Part shown: positions 8,210 to 17,124 of the stretch, piece after piece | Layout: every line of letters begins with the position of its first letter | How positions within the stretch are numbered: position 1 is the first letter of the stretch | NCBI GenBank assembly: GCA_005804965.1 | Contig: SYOC01000003.1 | Coordinates: 1-42,778, forward strand | DNA length: 42,778 nucleotides | DNA from: Pseudomonadota bacterium | Lineage (GTDB): Bacteria; Desulfobacterota; Binatia; Bin18 | Direction of reading: 5' to 3' | Translations under genes and position numbers: made by a program | Notes under the pieces: model-generated | What the model saw: only the letters and a program-made list of their open reading frames with translations | Told to the model about the DNA's origin: nothing | Database searches by the model: none

Positions 8210-8245
8210 AATTCATAAAAATAATGAATTTTAATTCAAATTATA
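8210..8245 (-). promoter_or_regulatory. promoter and operator-like repeat upstream of the CocE/NonD gene
   Basis: On the minus strand a perfect -10 box TATAAT (8240-8245) lies 54 nt before the ATG. Its -35 is poor, which suggests a need for activation. Between it and the gene is an inverted repeat, AATTCAT (8210-8216) and ATGAATT (8224-8230), placed over or just after the expected start site, as for a repressor operator. The region is far more AT-rich than its surroundings. Confidence 0.4.
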
Positions 8246-8274
8246 TTGCCTGACCCTGCTTCCATTGCTATTAT
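8246..8274 (+). promoter_or_regulatory. sigma-70-like promoter for a rightward small RNA
   Basis: A -35 box TTGCCT (8246-8251), 17-nt spacer and -10 box TATTAT (8269-8274) with a preceding TGC form an extended -10 promoter. It is divergent from the CocE/NonD gene and leads into a non-coding stretch ending in a terminator. Confidence 0.45.
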
Positions 8275-8280
8275 ATGTCC

Positions 8281-8425
8281 CATCAAGAGACGGACCAAAC
8301 GCGAGAGCGCAACTATTCCGGCTCACAAGGTTTCTTCAGTTCACCGCCAAGTCCTCCCCAACGAGGCGGTGCTCCCGGGCCTGTAGGTTTCCCCTCCTTT
8401 ACCCTACAGGCCCTTTCTCTTTCTG
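8281..8425 (+). ncRNA. candidate ~145-nt small RNA with CCUCC hairpin loops
   Basis: A promoter (8246-8274), no convincing ORF and a terminator define a short transcript. Hairpin one pairs 8343-8348 with 8365-8370; its 16-nt loop exposes CCUCCCC (8353-8359). Hairpin two is a perfect 11-bp stem (8377-8387 with 8403-8413) followed by a T-rich run; its loop exposes CCCCUCC (8391-8397). Both loops are complementary to the GGAGG core of SD sites. Alpha-proteobacterial stress sRNAs with CCUCCUCCC loops use the same logic, but I see no sign of common descent. A trans-acting translational repressor is the natural inference. Confidence 0.5.
8377..8425 (+). terminator. intrinsic terminator of the CCUCC-loop small RNA
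   Basis: A perfect 11-bp stem (8377-8387 with 8403-8413) around a 15-nt loop is followed by TTTCTCTTTCT. On the minus strand no T-run follows, so it acts rightward. Confidence 0.6.
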
Positions 8426-8436
8426 GCCTACGGATA

Positions 8437-9243
8437 TCACCGCGCGGTCAAAACAAGAGTCAGCAAGCCAAGCGCAACACAATAATAGCCAAACACGGAT
8501 AAGCGACGCGACTGGGTCATGCGCAACAACACCGCAATGCTCCAGTAACCAAGAAGGCCGGCAGCAAGTGTACCGACGCCGTAGACGAGAGGATCGAACC
8601 CGGCCAACGCCTCCTGACGATGCGCAATCACCTCGAGCAGAAATGCCCCGGCGATCGCGGGAATCGACAAGAGGAACGAATAGCGGACTAACGCCTGGCG
8701 CTCTAAACCGAGAAAAATACCGGCAGCGATAGTCGAGCCCGATCGTGACAGCGCTGGGATGATGGAAATGCCTTGTGCCGTCCCGATGACCAGAGCATCG
8801 AACAAGGTCATAGCTCGCAAATCACGGCCACGCGTCGAGACACGATCTGTCACAAACAACAGAAGCCCAGTAATCACAAACCAGATCCCTGCGCTCTGGA
8901 GGTCATCAAACATGGCTTCGAACTGTTTGCGGAAAAGCAAACCGATAACGGCCGTCGGTACCGAGCCGACGATCAGAAGCCACAGCAGGCGCCGATTCTC
9001 CTGCGCGACTGGGCTCTGAGCGGAAAACAAGGACAAGAACAGCGACCACAAATCGCTCCGGAAATAGAGGCAAACAGCCACCAATGTGCCCAGATGCAGC
9101 GTGATATCGAACAACACGCCGGGCTGTGAGAATCCGGGCAAGAAGCTCTGTGCCAACACCAAATGGCCGGAGCTACTAATCGGGAGAAATTCTGTGAATC
9201 CTTGGAGCAATCCCAAGAGGAGAGCCGAAACAAGCGGCGACAT
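8437..9243 (-). CDS. uppP: undecaprenyl-diphosphatase UppP/BacA
   Basis: The 268-residue polytopic membrane protein carries both UppP signatures: QGFTEFLPISSSGHL near the N-terminus, with the catalytic Glu and Ser-rich loop, and ALSRSGSTI in the middle. It dephosphorylates undecaprenyl pyrophosphate at the cytoplasmic membrane to recycle the lipid carrier of peptidoglycan and O-antigen synthesis, and gives bacitracin resistance when abundant. The length is typical. ATG 9243 follows GGAGG by 4 nt; a GTG directly before it is an alternative. It is monocistronic; the small-RNA terminator lies just beyond its 3' end. Confidence 0.95.
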   Translation of the reverse strand: MSPLVSALLLGLLQGFTEFLPISSSGHLVLAQSFLPGFSQPGVLFDITLHLGTLVAVCLYFRSDLWSLFLSLFSAQSPVAQENRRLLWLLIVGSVPTAVIGLLFRKQFEAMFDDLQSAGIWFVITGLLLFVTDRVSTRGRDLRAMTLFDALVIGTAQGISIIPALSRSGSTIAAGIFLGLERQALVRYSFLLSIPAIAGAFLLEVIAHRQEALAGFDPLVYGVGTLAAGLLGYWSIAVLLRMTQSRRLSVFGYYCVALGLLTLVLTAR

Positions 9244-9303
9244 CACACCTCCAACACAACATCCGCAAGCAAACTTCAGCCAATGCCACCAATGGAGGTG
9301 ACC

Positions 9304-9428
9304 GTCATTCCCGCCCTTCGGCTAGGATCAGGGTAAACTCCGGCGGGAATCCAGTTTTCTTTTCCTGGATTCCGGGTCGCGGCCTATGCCCCCCGGATCG
9401 AGTCCGAGGCAGGCTTGCCGGGAATGAC
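9304..9428. repeat. dispersed palindromic intergenic repeat, copy A
   Basis: Begins GTCATTCCCGCC and ends CCGGGAATGACC, with GGAATCCAG/CTGGATTCC in the middle and a CCCTTCGGC core. It lies between uppP and the thiolase gene. Related copies occur at 11078, 27245, 30162 and 35533. Confidence 0.75.
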
Positions 9429-9464
9429 CAACTGTCCCGGATGCCCCGCCGGTCGTGAAAAGCA

Positions 9465-10667
9465 TCACACCGTAAAAATATGGATGGCAGCAGCAGCATT
9501 TTCGCCGTCGATCACGCCACCACCGTTTTCGGTCAAACCCACACGCGCACCCGGCACCTGACGTTTGCCGGCTTCGCCGCGCAACTGCCAGAAAATCTCG
9601 GCAATTTGCGCCACTCCAGTTGCACCCACCGGATGGCCCTTCGCTAAGAGTCCGCCACTAGGATTGACGGGAAACCGCCCGCCCAATGCAGTCACGCCAT
9701 CATCGACCAGCTTGCCGCCCTCACCCACGCCGCAAAGACCTAATTCTTCGTAGACCAACAGTTCGGCTGGTGCCGTAGCATCGTGAACTTCGATAACCTG
9801 GACGTCTTGCGGACCAATCCCCGCCATGTCGTACGCTTTACGCGCCACTTTGGTGACGATGCCAGCCTCTCCTTCGCTATGTCGTTGGCTCGATCCCAAG
9901 GCGGAGGCACGAACAAACACTGGCTTCGCGGTAAGCTGACGGGCTTTCTCCGCCGAAGTCACCAGCACCGCCGCCGCTCCGTCACCGATAGGCGAACACA
10001 TCATGCGCGTCAGAGGGTCAGCGATCATTGGCGTCGCCAACACGTCGGCCATCGTACGTGGAGTCTGGAACTGCGCATGAGGATTGAGGCTGCCGTTGGT
10101 GTGATTTTTTGCCGCAATACGTGCAAATTGTTCACGGGTCGTGCCATAACGCGCCATATGTTGTCGTGCGAGATTCGCGTAATAGTCCATGAACACACTG
10201 CGCGACTCGCCAGCTCCAGCGCTCTGCTCGCCGCTCATCTGGCGAGCAAATTCTTCCGCAGTTTCCACATCGATACCACTGCCAATCGCTTGGAAGGTAC
10301 GCTTCTTATCGGCATGAAAGAGCTTCTCCATGCCAACAGCAAGCACGACATCATACATACCCGAAGCTACGTAGAGCCACGCCAAGTGAAACGCCGTCGA
10401 AGCGCTGGCGCAAGCGTTCTCCGTATTGATAACCGGAATGCCACCGATGCCCATCTCCCGCAGCACAACTTGCCCGCGGATACATTCCTGGCCGGTGATA
10501 AGGCCAGCCACGGCATTGCCAACAGCTGCAGCTTCCACAGCTTCTTTGTCCACACCAGCAGAACGCAGTGCGCCTTCGATAGCTTCACGCGCCAAATCTT
10601 TCATGCTGCGATCAATATGCTTGCCAAAGCGGGTCATACCCGCACCAATCACTGCCACTTGTCGCAT
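9465..10667 (-). CDS. thiolase-family acyltransferase, SCP2/SCP-x type
   Basis: The 400-residue protein has the thiolase fold. The acylated cysteine is C86 in NTENACASAS, followed by VHDATAPAEL and NPSGGLLAKGHPVGATG with the catalytic His. The second cysteine of classical thiolases is missing (LTENGGG), the mark of the SCP2-thiolase group, which acts on branched or sterol-like acyl-CoAs or as lipid-transfer proteins. It may break down a branched or aromatic-side-chain acyl-CoA. In many genomes a small DUF35 OB-fold partner sits next door; none is seen here. ATG 10667 is preceded by GGAGG. It is divergent from the small acidic protein at 10794. Confidence 0.88.
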   Translation of the reverse strand: MRQVAVIGAGMTRFGKHIDRSMKDLAREAIEGALRSAGVDKEAVEAAAVGNAVAGLITGQECIRGQVVLREMGIGGIPVINTENACASASTAFHLAWLYVASGMYDVVLAVGMEKLFHADKKRTFQAIGSGIDVETAEEFARQMSGEQSAGAGESRSVFMDYYANLARQHMARYGTTREQFARIAAKNHTNGSLNPHAQFQTPRTMADVLATPMIADPLTRMMCSPIGDGAAAVLVTSAEKARQLTAKPVFVRASALGSSQRHSEGEAGIVTKVARKAYDMAGIGPQDVQVIEVHDATAPAELLVYEELGLCGVGEGGKLVDDGVTALGGRFPVNPSGGLLAKGHPVGATGVAQIAEIFWQLRGEAGKRQVPGARVGLTENGGGVIDGENAAAAIHIFTV

Positions 10668-10793
10668 ACCAGCCTCCTTGTCTTCGTCAGGGTAGTGAAA
10701 ACGTCGCCGAGAGAGGGTAAGGTTGCCCAGTTCTCAACGGACGTTTGACCGCCTGAGTCTAGCAGCTACGACCAGGAACGGGAAGGAGACAAC

Positions 10794-11030
10794 ATGGAAG
10801 ACGCCCTTGCGATTGTCGGTCAGTGGATCGGCCTTATTAAATCAGCCAAATTCGCGGTCAGCGAAGTCATTCGCGATTGCGAGGAACGCGTTGCCGCCGG
10901 TGCCGTAACAACGGAAGAAGATTTCACCGAGGCGATGGACTCGGTGCAGACGGCGCTAAGCACCATCATCATGCGCCTCGAAGAACAAGAGGAAGCCCTG
11001 GAAAACGAGTTAGAAGACGAAGAGGAGTGA
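10794..11030 (+). CDS. small acidic helical protein, unknown function
   Basis: The 78-residue protein has AGGAG upstream of ATG 10794. It appears to be two or three helices with a strongly acidic end (EEQEEALENELEDEEE). There is one Cys, no signal peptide and no membrane segment. It could be a coiled-coil adaptor or regulator. I recognise no family. It is divergent from the thiolase and followed by a dispersed repeat. Confidence 0.65.
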   Translation: MEDALAIVGQWIGLIKSAKFAVSEVIRDCEERVAAGAVTTEEDFTEAMDSVQTALSTIIMRLEEQEEALENELEDEEE

Positions 11031-11077
11031 GCCCAGGAGTTCGTCCATAGGGCGATGAGGGGTAAACAATGGGCACG

Positions 11078-11195
11078 TCATTCCGGGCGAGCAATGGGAG
11101 ACCCGGAATCCAGGGGCGGAACAGGAGGCCAGTGCTGCATCTCCCTGGATGCCAGCCGGAGTTTATCCTGAGCCTGCCGAAGGGCTGGCATGACG
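11078..11195. repeat. dispersed palindromic intergenic repeat, copy B
   Basis: Starts GTCATTCCGGGCGAGC and ends GCTGGCATGACG. It contains GGAATCCAGG and the core CCTGAGCCTGCCGAAGGG. It fills much of the gap between the small acidic gene and the MMPL gene. The rest of that gap (11196-11307) shows nothing recognisable. Confidence 0.75.
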
Positions 11196-11307
11196 AACCT
11201 GAACCCTGCAACCTCAGTATGGCAGGCCACTAGCCTAAGAAGCAGAACGCTGCGCCCTACGGAAACAATGGCATGCAGTTGGCCACCGTACTGGCCGTTG
11301 CCGACAA

Positions 11308-14061
11308 TTATTTTCCCCCGCGTTGCGACTGCTCCAAGCGGTCGCTCAGAATCTTCGACAAATTGAAGAAAATCTCGGTGGCGATACGCGGGTAGCGTCG
11401 CTTGATGCGATCCAGAAACTGCTCGTTCACCGCCAGCACTTCGACCTCCTCGGTGGCGATGACATCCGCTGTACGCTCGTGACGACGAATGAGCCCCATT
11501 TCTCCGAACACATCACCACGCGCCAAGGTATTGACCTTGCGACTCCCGCTCGGCGCAGCAATGAACACATCTGCCGCACCGCTAATGAGTACGTACATTT
11601 CGTTGCCTTGCTCGCCACGACGAATGATCGCCTCGTCTTTAGGAAACGAGCGCAACTCGCCCATCAGCGTCACAATCTTCGCCTGGAACGGACGCAACCC
11701 AGCAAACAAGGGAATCGTCTTATGTGGATCGCGACCGAGCTTGAGATAGAGCACGTTCCACAAAGTAATGACCGGCGTGCTCGCTAATAGCGCTGGGAGC
11801 AGTGCCATTTCAGCAACCACACCAAACAGGATCGTTGCAGCCGAGAGTAGGCCGAATTCTTGCACTGGCACGAATGAAGATAAGCCAAAAGTCAAAAAGC
11901 CAAGAAAGACCAAGAGCGAGTAGTATAGCGTCGGCTTGCCTACCGTGCTCAGGGCGCGCAACAAGGCTTCTTTTTGATCCGCAGTGGTCCGCACTTCAGC
12001 ACTGAGGCGCGACATAATGTGGATGGTGTCGTCCACAGCCAACCCTAAGACAATCGAAGCAATGGTGTTGGTGCTCAGGCTGAGTACAGCGCCGCTGGCT
12101 CCCATCAAGCCAAAGAACATGAGGATCGGAAACATGTTGGGGATCATGGCGATCACCCCGACCCGGAGAGAAAGAAACATCAGCGTCATGACGACGAAAA
12201 TCACTGCCGCTGTCAGCGCCAAGCTTTGTATTTGGCCGGAGATCAAGTTGCTTGCCGTCCGTGAACTCAAGATCAACGAGCCGGTCGGATGCACAACCAA
12301 ATCTGCCGGCGGCAGATGCTCCTTGGCAAAGGCATGAATTTTCTCGACGGCGTCGGCAACTTCGCTCGGGCGCGTAAACGAGGTGCGCACGAGGATGTTG
12401 GAGCGCGAATAGTTGGGGTGATTAACGACATTCGTCACATAGCTCGGATTCAAGAAGATCATCTGCATGACATCGCTCAGTCGGGCCGGTTCATCCCAAA
12501 AACTCTTGAGTTGCTCCGGCGGCGCGGCCTCCGCTCCTTCTTCGGGCGGAAGCGAACGCATGCCTTGATCGAAGAGATCACAGTAGTCGACCAGCGACAC
12601 CGTCTTGTTCACCCCTGGCAGCGAATTGATGTAGTCTTGCAGCTCTTTGATGCGTTGCAGGGTATCCCACTGGCGCATGATGTCGTTTTCTTTCCCGTCA
12701 ATCACCACGTAAAAGGCCATGCTGCCGACCAGATTGCGGTTGATCATCTCGCTGGCCTGACGGACAGGATGGCTCTCGCGGAAAATCGAGAGAAAATTCG
12801 AACCCACTTGAATGGAGGGAATCGGCCACAAGGAGAGGAGTCCCACCCCCACACTCACTCCAATAATCGCATGGCGATGTCGAATAACCCGAGCAGTGAG
12901 CCTCCGCAACGCTGCTGTAAGAGCCGGCGCGTCGGTCTCACTCTTCCGAGCAGGAAGTGGGAGTAGTGCCAGCGCGGCAGGCACAAAGACGACCGCCAGC
13001 ACAAAAGCGATGGTGATGCCAATGGCCGAATAAATCCCCATGTCACGGATGCTGACGATATCGTTGGCGAAGAGCGAGAGAAAACCCAAGACTGTGGTCA
13101 TCGCTGCCATCAGTACCGGCATATTGATGCTTCGTCCGGTTTCTACGAGCACCGCCGCCACGCTACGCCCGGGCCGCGCTAACTCGAAATACTCGGTGAT
13201 GACATGCATGGAGTAAGCGATGCCCAGCACCAGCAACAGCGGCGGTAACGCGAGGGTGCCGAGGCTCAAACGACTCCCGAACAAGACCATGATGCCCATG
13301 GTCCAGGTCAAGCTCATCAATACCGCGAGCACCGGCAACACCACCCCACGCACAGAACGGACACAGACCGCCAAAACAATCACGATTAACAGGAGTGCCA
13401 GCGGCAATAAGCGACTCAGGTCGGCCACCATGGCCTTGGCCGACGCGGCTTTGAAATGCGGTAGCCCAGTGTAGTAGATCTGTTCCGGTCCGCCATTTTC
13501 GGCGTCGATCACGGCCTGAATCTTTTCATCCACACCACGGCGGACAAATTCATTATCGGTAATGCTTTCGAGAAAGATGATATTGATGGCGGCAGCACGA
13601 CCGTCAGCCGACACTAGGTTCTTGAGATAGATGGGCTGGGCCATCACGCGCTCTTTAATCGGCGCGGCGGCTTCCATAGAGGTGGGCAGTTCGGGAATCA
13701 ACAGGTCTTGCGGTTCGCCGAGGATCTTCGCCACGATATCTGGCGCATTCGTTAGGCTGAACGCGCTTTTTACCTCGGGAATCTTCTTGAACTCTTCAGT
13801 GAGACGTTTGATCTTCTGCAACGTCTGAGGGGTGTAGATGTTGTCAGTAATCAACCCAACCACGGCAACGTCTTCGCTACCAAAGAGCCTCCGCACATCG
13901 TTGTAGTATTGTTTTTCTGGATCGTTCTGTGGCAGCAAACTCTCAATCGAGCTGTCGACTTGAATGAAACGTGCGTGATAAGCGAAGAACGCCGTCACCA
14001 AGGCCAGAAGCAGCAACGTCAGCTTAGGGCGATGCAGAATAACGAGGTAGATACGCTCCAT
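11308..14061 (-). CDS. MMPL/RND-family transporter fused to a cyclic-nucleotide-binding domain
   Basis: The 917-residue protein has an N-terminal membrane segment, a periplasmic domain, a five-to-six-helix sterol-sensing/MMPL block, a second periplasmic domain (NLVGSMAFYVVIDGKEND onward) and a second membrane block (IASIVLGLAVDDTIHIMSRL). This is the layout of the hydrophobe exporters in the MMPL/HpnN group. The last ~130 residues are a cytoplasmic Crp-type cNMP-binding domain: MYVLISGAADVFI, then the phosphate-binding cassette GDVFGEMGLIRRHERTADV with the FGE and Arg residues. Transport may be gated by cAMP or cGMP. GGGAGG precedes ATG 14061. A class III cyclase-domain protein lies at 35710. 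Confidence 0.85.
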   Translation of the reverse strand: MERIYLVILHRPKLTLLLLALVTAFFAYHARFIQVDSSIESLLPQNDPEKQYYNDVRRLFGSEDVAVVGLITDNIYTPQTLQKIKRLTEEFKKIPEVKSAFSLTNAPDIVAKILGEPQDLLIPELPTSMEAAAPIKERVMAQPIYLKNLVSADGRAAAINIIFLESITDNEFVRRGVDEKIQAVIDAENGGPEQIYYTGLPHFKAASAKAMVADLSRLLPLALLLIVIVLAVCVRSVRGVVLPVLAVLMSLTWTMGIMVLFGSRLSLGTLALPPLLLVLGIAYSMHVITEYFELARPGRSVAAVLVETGRSINMPVLMAAMTTVLGFLSLFANDIVSIRDMGIYSAIGITIAFVLAVVFVPAALALLPLPARKSETDAPALTAALRRLTARVIRHRHAIIGVSVGVGLLSLWPIPSIQVGSNFLSIFRESHPVRQASEMINRNLVGSMAFYVVIDGKENDIMRQWDTLQRIKELQDYINSLPGVNKTVSLVDYCDLFDQGMRSLPPEEGAEAAPPEQLKSFWDEPARLSDVMQMIFLNPSYVTNVVNHPNYSRSNILVRTSFTRPSEVADAVEKIHAFAKEHLPPADLVVHPTGSLILSSRTASNLISGQIQSLALTAAVIFVVMTLMFLSLRVGVIAMIPNMFPILMFFGLMGASGAVLSLSTNTIASIVLGLAVDDTIHIMSRLSAEVRTTADQKEALLRALSTVGKPTLYYSLLVFLGFLTFGLSSFVPVQEFGLLSAATILFGVVAEMALLPALLASTPVITLWNVLYLKLGRDPHKTIPLFAGLRPFQAKIVTLMGELRSFPKDEAIIRRGEQGNEMYVLISGAADVFIAAPSGSRKVNTLARGDVFGEMGLIRRHERTADVIATEEVEVLAVNEQFLDRIKRRYPRIATEIFFNLSKILSDRLEQSQRGGK

Positions 14062-14257
14062 AACCCCTCCCTTTCCCCTAGTGTGCTGTATCTAGCAGAA
14101 ATGCCTTACCCAGGGGTAGGGCACCGTTGGACGGAACGTCGTCCGATTGATAGGACCAACCCGCCACCCTCGACCCACAGCTCGCACCCGTGTACGCCAG
14201 GCTCACCGCCAGCAGTAGGACACACCGGAGAGTATCCCAGCGACCTGCGTCCGGGGC

Positions 14258-15703
14258 TCACGATTTGCCCAGAGGCAACCACACGCGGAATGTCGCGCCA
14301 CGCCCGACTTCACTCTCAACGGAGATCGTCCCACCGAGGAATTCGACCAGTCGTTTGGCAAGATGCAAACCGATCCCAACCCCGCCCACTCGCAGCTCCG
14401 GCAAGCTGTCTCCCTGACGAAACGCCTCGAAAATGACCGTCTGTGATTCGGGGGCGATGCCAACGCCGGTGTCCGTGACACTGATCTCAACTCCGCCGTT
14501 ACACGGCTGTCCTCGAACCGTCACACGGCCCTGCGGGGTAAATTTGATGGCATTGTTCACCAAGTTCATCATCACCACTTTGAGCTTACCGGGATCGGTG
14601 TACACGGCGGGAAGATCCGGAGCGATATGCCACACAAATTAAAGGTCCGCCCGTGCTTGCAGGTCGCGGGTCTCCACCGCAATCTCATGAAAAAAATCCG
14701 GCAACTGGAGCATGACTGGGTGGGCCACCAGCCGACGCTCTTCGATCTGCCCAAGCGTCAACACCTGCGTCACCAAATCGAACAACCACTGCGCATGTTT
14801 GTCGATCCGCTGGAGGGGGTCGCGCTGGGCACTCGTCAGGGTCCCGAAGGCTCCGTCAAGTAGCATCGCAGCGTAGCCCATAAGAACGTTGAGCGGTGTA
14901 CGTAGCTCATGCGACACCGAAGCCAGAAAGTCACTTTTGACTCGCTCCATTTCCTCGGCGGCTTCGCGTGCGCGCAGCATCTCCACCTCCGCAAGTTTCC
15001 GCTCAGTAATGTCCGAAATGACACCTTGCATCCCCACCGGCATGTCACCTTGTACAATCAGGCGCGCAAACGTGCGGCCCCAGCGTATTTCTCCGGACTT
15101 AATCACAAAGCGGCTTTCCACTGGCTCAGGCTGCCCGGCAAGAATCCGCTGGAAACTCCCCAAAATGGCGGAAAGATCCTCGGGGTAGACGAGGTCCGTG
15201 AAGGGGTGCCCGTGCAGCTCCTCTGGAGTATAGCCTGCGACAATTTCAACGGGGGGGCTGACATAGAGAATCCGCCCTTCGGCATCGATGCGGAAAATGA
15301 TGTCGTTGATATTCTCGACCAAGTCGCGATAGCGCTCCTCGGATTGTTGCAGAGCTTCATAGGATCGCTGACGTTGCATCACCACCACAACCACAGCCCC
15401 CAAGGCAGCAACTATAAGCAGGCGATTGGCTAGCAGCAGCCAGGAAAAATCCACTACTGCCCACACAACAAAGGCCAGGGACACGAGTCCACCAATCGTA
15501 CACATCAGCAAGAAGAGGTGCCGACGGGGCAGTCTCCCGACCGCTAACACGAGGGGAATGGCGTACAAAACACTTGCACTACTTCCCGGCAACAGGCAGC
15601 AATCCAAAATAAAAATGCTAAGCGACGCGACATAGAGCACCGGAGGAAACCACACTCTCCCTTGCCCCAAGGTACTGAGGTTGTTCTCTGGGGTATCGAC
15701 CAT
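14258..15703 (-). pseudogene. membrane PAS sensor histidine kinase split by an in-frame TAA
   Basis: Reading leftward from ATG 15703 (an alternative ATG at 15775 exists), the product has several hydrophobic N-terminal helices, a PAS domain (RYRDLVENINDIIFRIDAEGRI through ISDITERK) and a HisKA dimerisation domain (SHELRTPLNVLMGYAAML). It then meets TAA at 14639-14641. Two codons later the same frame continues with WHIAPDLPAVYTDPGKLK and a complete HATPase: N-box MMNLVNNAIKF, G1 DTGVGIA, G2 VGIGLHLAK. No frame change occurs, only one stop codon between HisKA and HATPase. It may be a recent nonsense mutation, a sequence error or a readthrough site. A GTG at 14635 could restart the ATPase part. 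If real, kinase activity is lost or split. Confidence 0.8.
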
Positions 15704-15819
15704 GCCGGGCAACGTCTCATACCTGACGAAAAAATGCCAGAGAGAGGCGATTCTTGTGTGGACCACCAGTTCCATCGGCCCTAAGACAACAACTTGCCGC
15801 ACAGAGAGGATGTTGCTAT

Positions 15820-16995
15820 ATGCGGAACACACGCAAACAAGAACGCTATAGCGATAGCGAGACTTCCGCTATTTGTACGACCTCGCACATGGCTCAACGC
15901 AAACCCCGACCGCATTCCACCCGCACATCGCGCACGGGCACAACAGACTGGACGGATGCCCTCATCAATGCCACACAAGACGCCGTGGTATCGATGGATC
16001 GCCAGGGACGAATCGTGCGCTTCAACCCGGCGGCGGAACGTATGTTCGGCTATAGCAAAGCCGAAGTGCAAGGCCAGAAAGTCAACGTGCTCATGCCTGC
16101 ACCCTACGCGGCAGAACATGATGACTACATCGCCCACTATGAACACACTGGCGAAGCCCGCGCCATTGGTCGTATCCGCACGGTCACAGCGCGGCGCAAG
16201 AGCGGCGAGTCCTTTCCTATGGAGCTGTCGGTCACGGAAATTAGCACGGATAGCGAAGAACGTTATGCCGCGTTCATTCGCGATATCTCCGAGAAAGTCC
16301 GGCTGCAAGAACGCTTAGTCGATCGCGAACGCATGGCGACCATCGGCATGACCTCGGCGAAACTTGCTCATGAGATCGGCAATCCTCTCAACAGCATGGC
16401 CATTGCCACACAGCTTTTAGAGCGTCGCTTAGCGAAACATCGCGCCCTCCTCGACGAGAAAATCTATGATTCTCTGCATGGACTACAGTGCCAGATTACT
16501 CATCTCTCCAACCTGCTCGACGAGTTTCGCGGACTGTCGCGGCGACAAACGGTAGACCTGCAACCGCTCGACGTCTCCGCCCTCCTTCAAGAGATCGTAA
16601 CGCAAGAGTCACCACATTATGCCGCGCTAGGCGTGAGCGTACGGCACCCGCAAGCCTCACACATCCCGCTTGTGCTCGGCGACACTGAAAAGCTCAAGCA
16701 AGTGCTCCTGAATCTGTGCAAGAATGCCGTTGAAGCGATGCCGACAGGTGGCGTCCTCACGCTAAGCGCGGGCTGTGACGGCACCCAGGTCAGCATTAAT
16801 GTCGCCGATACCGGCATCGGCATTCCCGTTGGAATGAACGTGTTTGAGCCATTCGTCACCACCAAAACCCAAGGGACGGGCTTAGGATTGGCGGTCGCGC
16901 AACAACTCGTACACGCGCACGGGGGAACCTTGAGCTACACCAGCACGCCCGGGCACGGGACAACGTTCCGGGTCGTGCTGCCAGCGGCACAGTAG
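15820..16995 (+). CDS. FixL-like haem-PAS sensor histidine kinase
   Basis: The 391-residue soluble kinase starts at ATG 15820 with GAGG upstream. Residues 45-158 are a PAS domain close to the rhizobial FixL oxygen sensor: MPAPYAAEHDDYI places His100 at the proximal haem ligand, and IGRIRTVTARRKSGESFPMEL places Arg120 at the FixL distal Arg220. The FixL His214 position is Arg here. Residues 170-240 are HisKA with His184 in KLAHEIGNPLN. HATPase follows: N-box KNAVEA, DTGIGI (330-335) and GTGLGL (352-357). By analogy, O2 binding would inhibit autophosphorylation. No response regulator is adjacent; the NtrC-type regulator at 22730 is a candidate partner, a guess. The gene is divergent from the broken kinase. 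Confidence 0.85.
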   Translation: MRNTRKQERYSDSETSAICTTSHMAQRKPRPHSTRTSRTGTTDWTDALINATQDAVVSMDRQGRIVRFNPAAERMFGYSKAEVQGQKVNVLMPAPYAAEHDDYIAHYEHTGEARAIGRIRTVTARRKSGESFPMELSVTEISTDSEERYAAFIRDISEKVRLQERLVDRERMATIGMTSAKLAHEIGNPLNSMAIATQLLERRLAKHRALLDEKIYDSLHGLQCQITHLSNLLDEFRGLSRRQTVDLQPLDVSALLQEIVTQESPHYAALGVSVRHPQASHIPLVLGDTEKLKQVLLNLCKNAVEAMPTGGVLTLSAGCDGTQVSINVADTGIGIPVGMNVFEPFVTTKTQGTGLGLAVAQQLVHAHGGTLSYTSTPGHGTTFRVVLPAAQ

Positions 16996-17124
16996 ATCAT
17001 TACCGTTTTCTTCAAGGACAGCTCCGGCACCTTCGAGGTAAAACACGCGAAGCTGGAGGCATGGTGCGTCGAAGATGCCGTGTTGAAAGACCCCAACGTG
17101 TACCGCCCGTACAAACTTATGGCA
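16996..17124 (+). pseudogene. start-less coding remnant after the FixL-like kinase
   Basis: In the kinase's frame, directly after its TAG, about 40 codons read ITVFFKDSSGTFEV...KLEAWCVEDAV...DPNVYRPYKLM. Third positions are strongly G/C as in real genes, but no start codon is present. It looks like the end of a lost gene, cut where the carbamate kinase gene begins. I recognise no family. Confidence 0.3.

Noticed and set aside
6936-8234. 432-codon open frame on the plus strand opposite the CocE/NonD gene.
   Set aside because: It is the antisense shadow of a well-supported hydrolase gene and shows no family motifs.
9783-10748. 321-codon plus-strand frame opposite the thiolase gene.
   Set aside because: Antisense shadow; no SD and His/Arg-rich nonsense composition.
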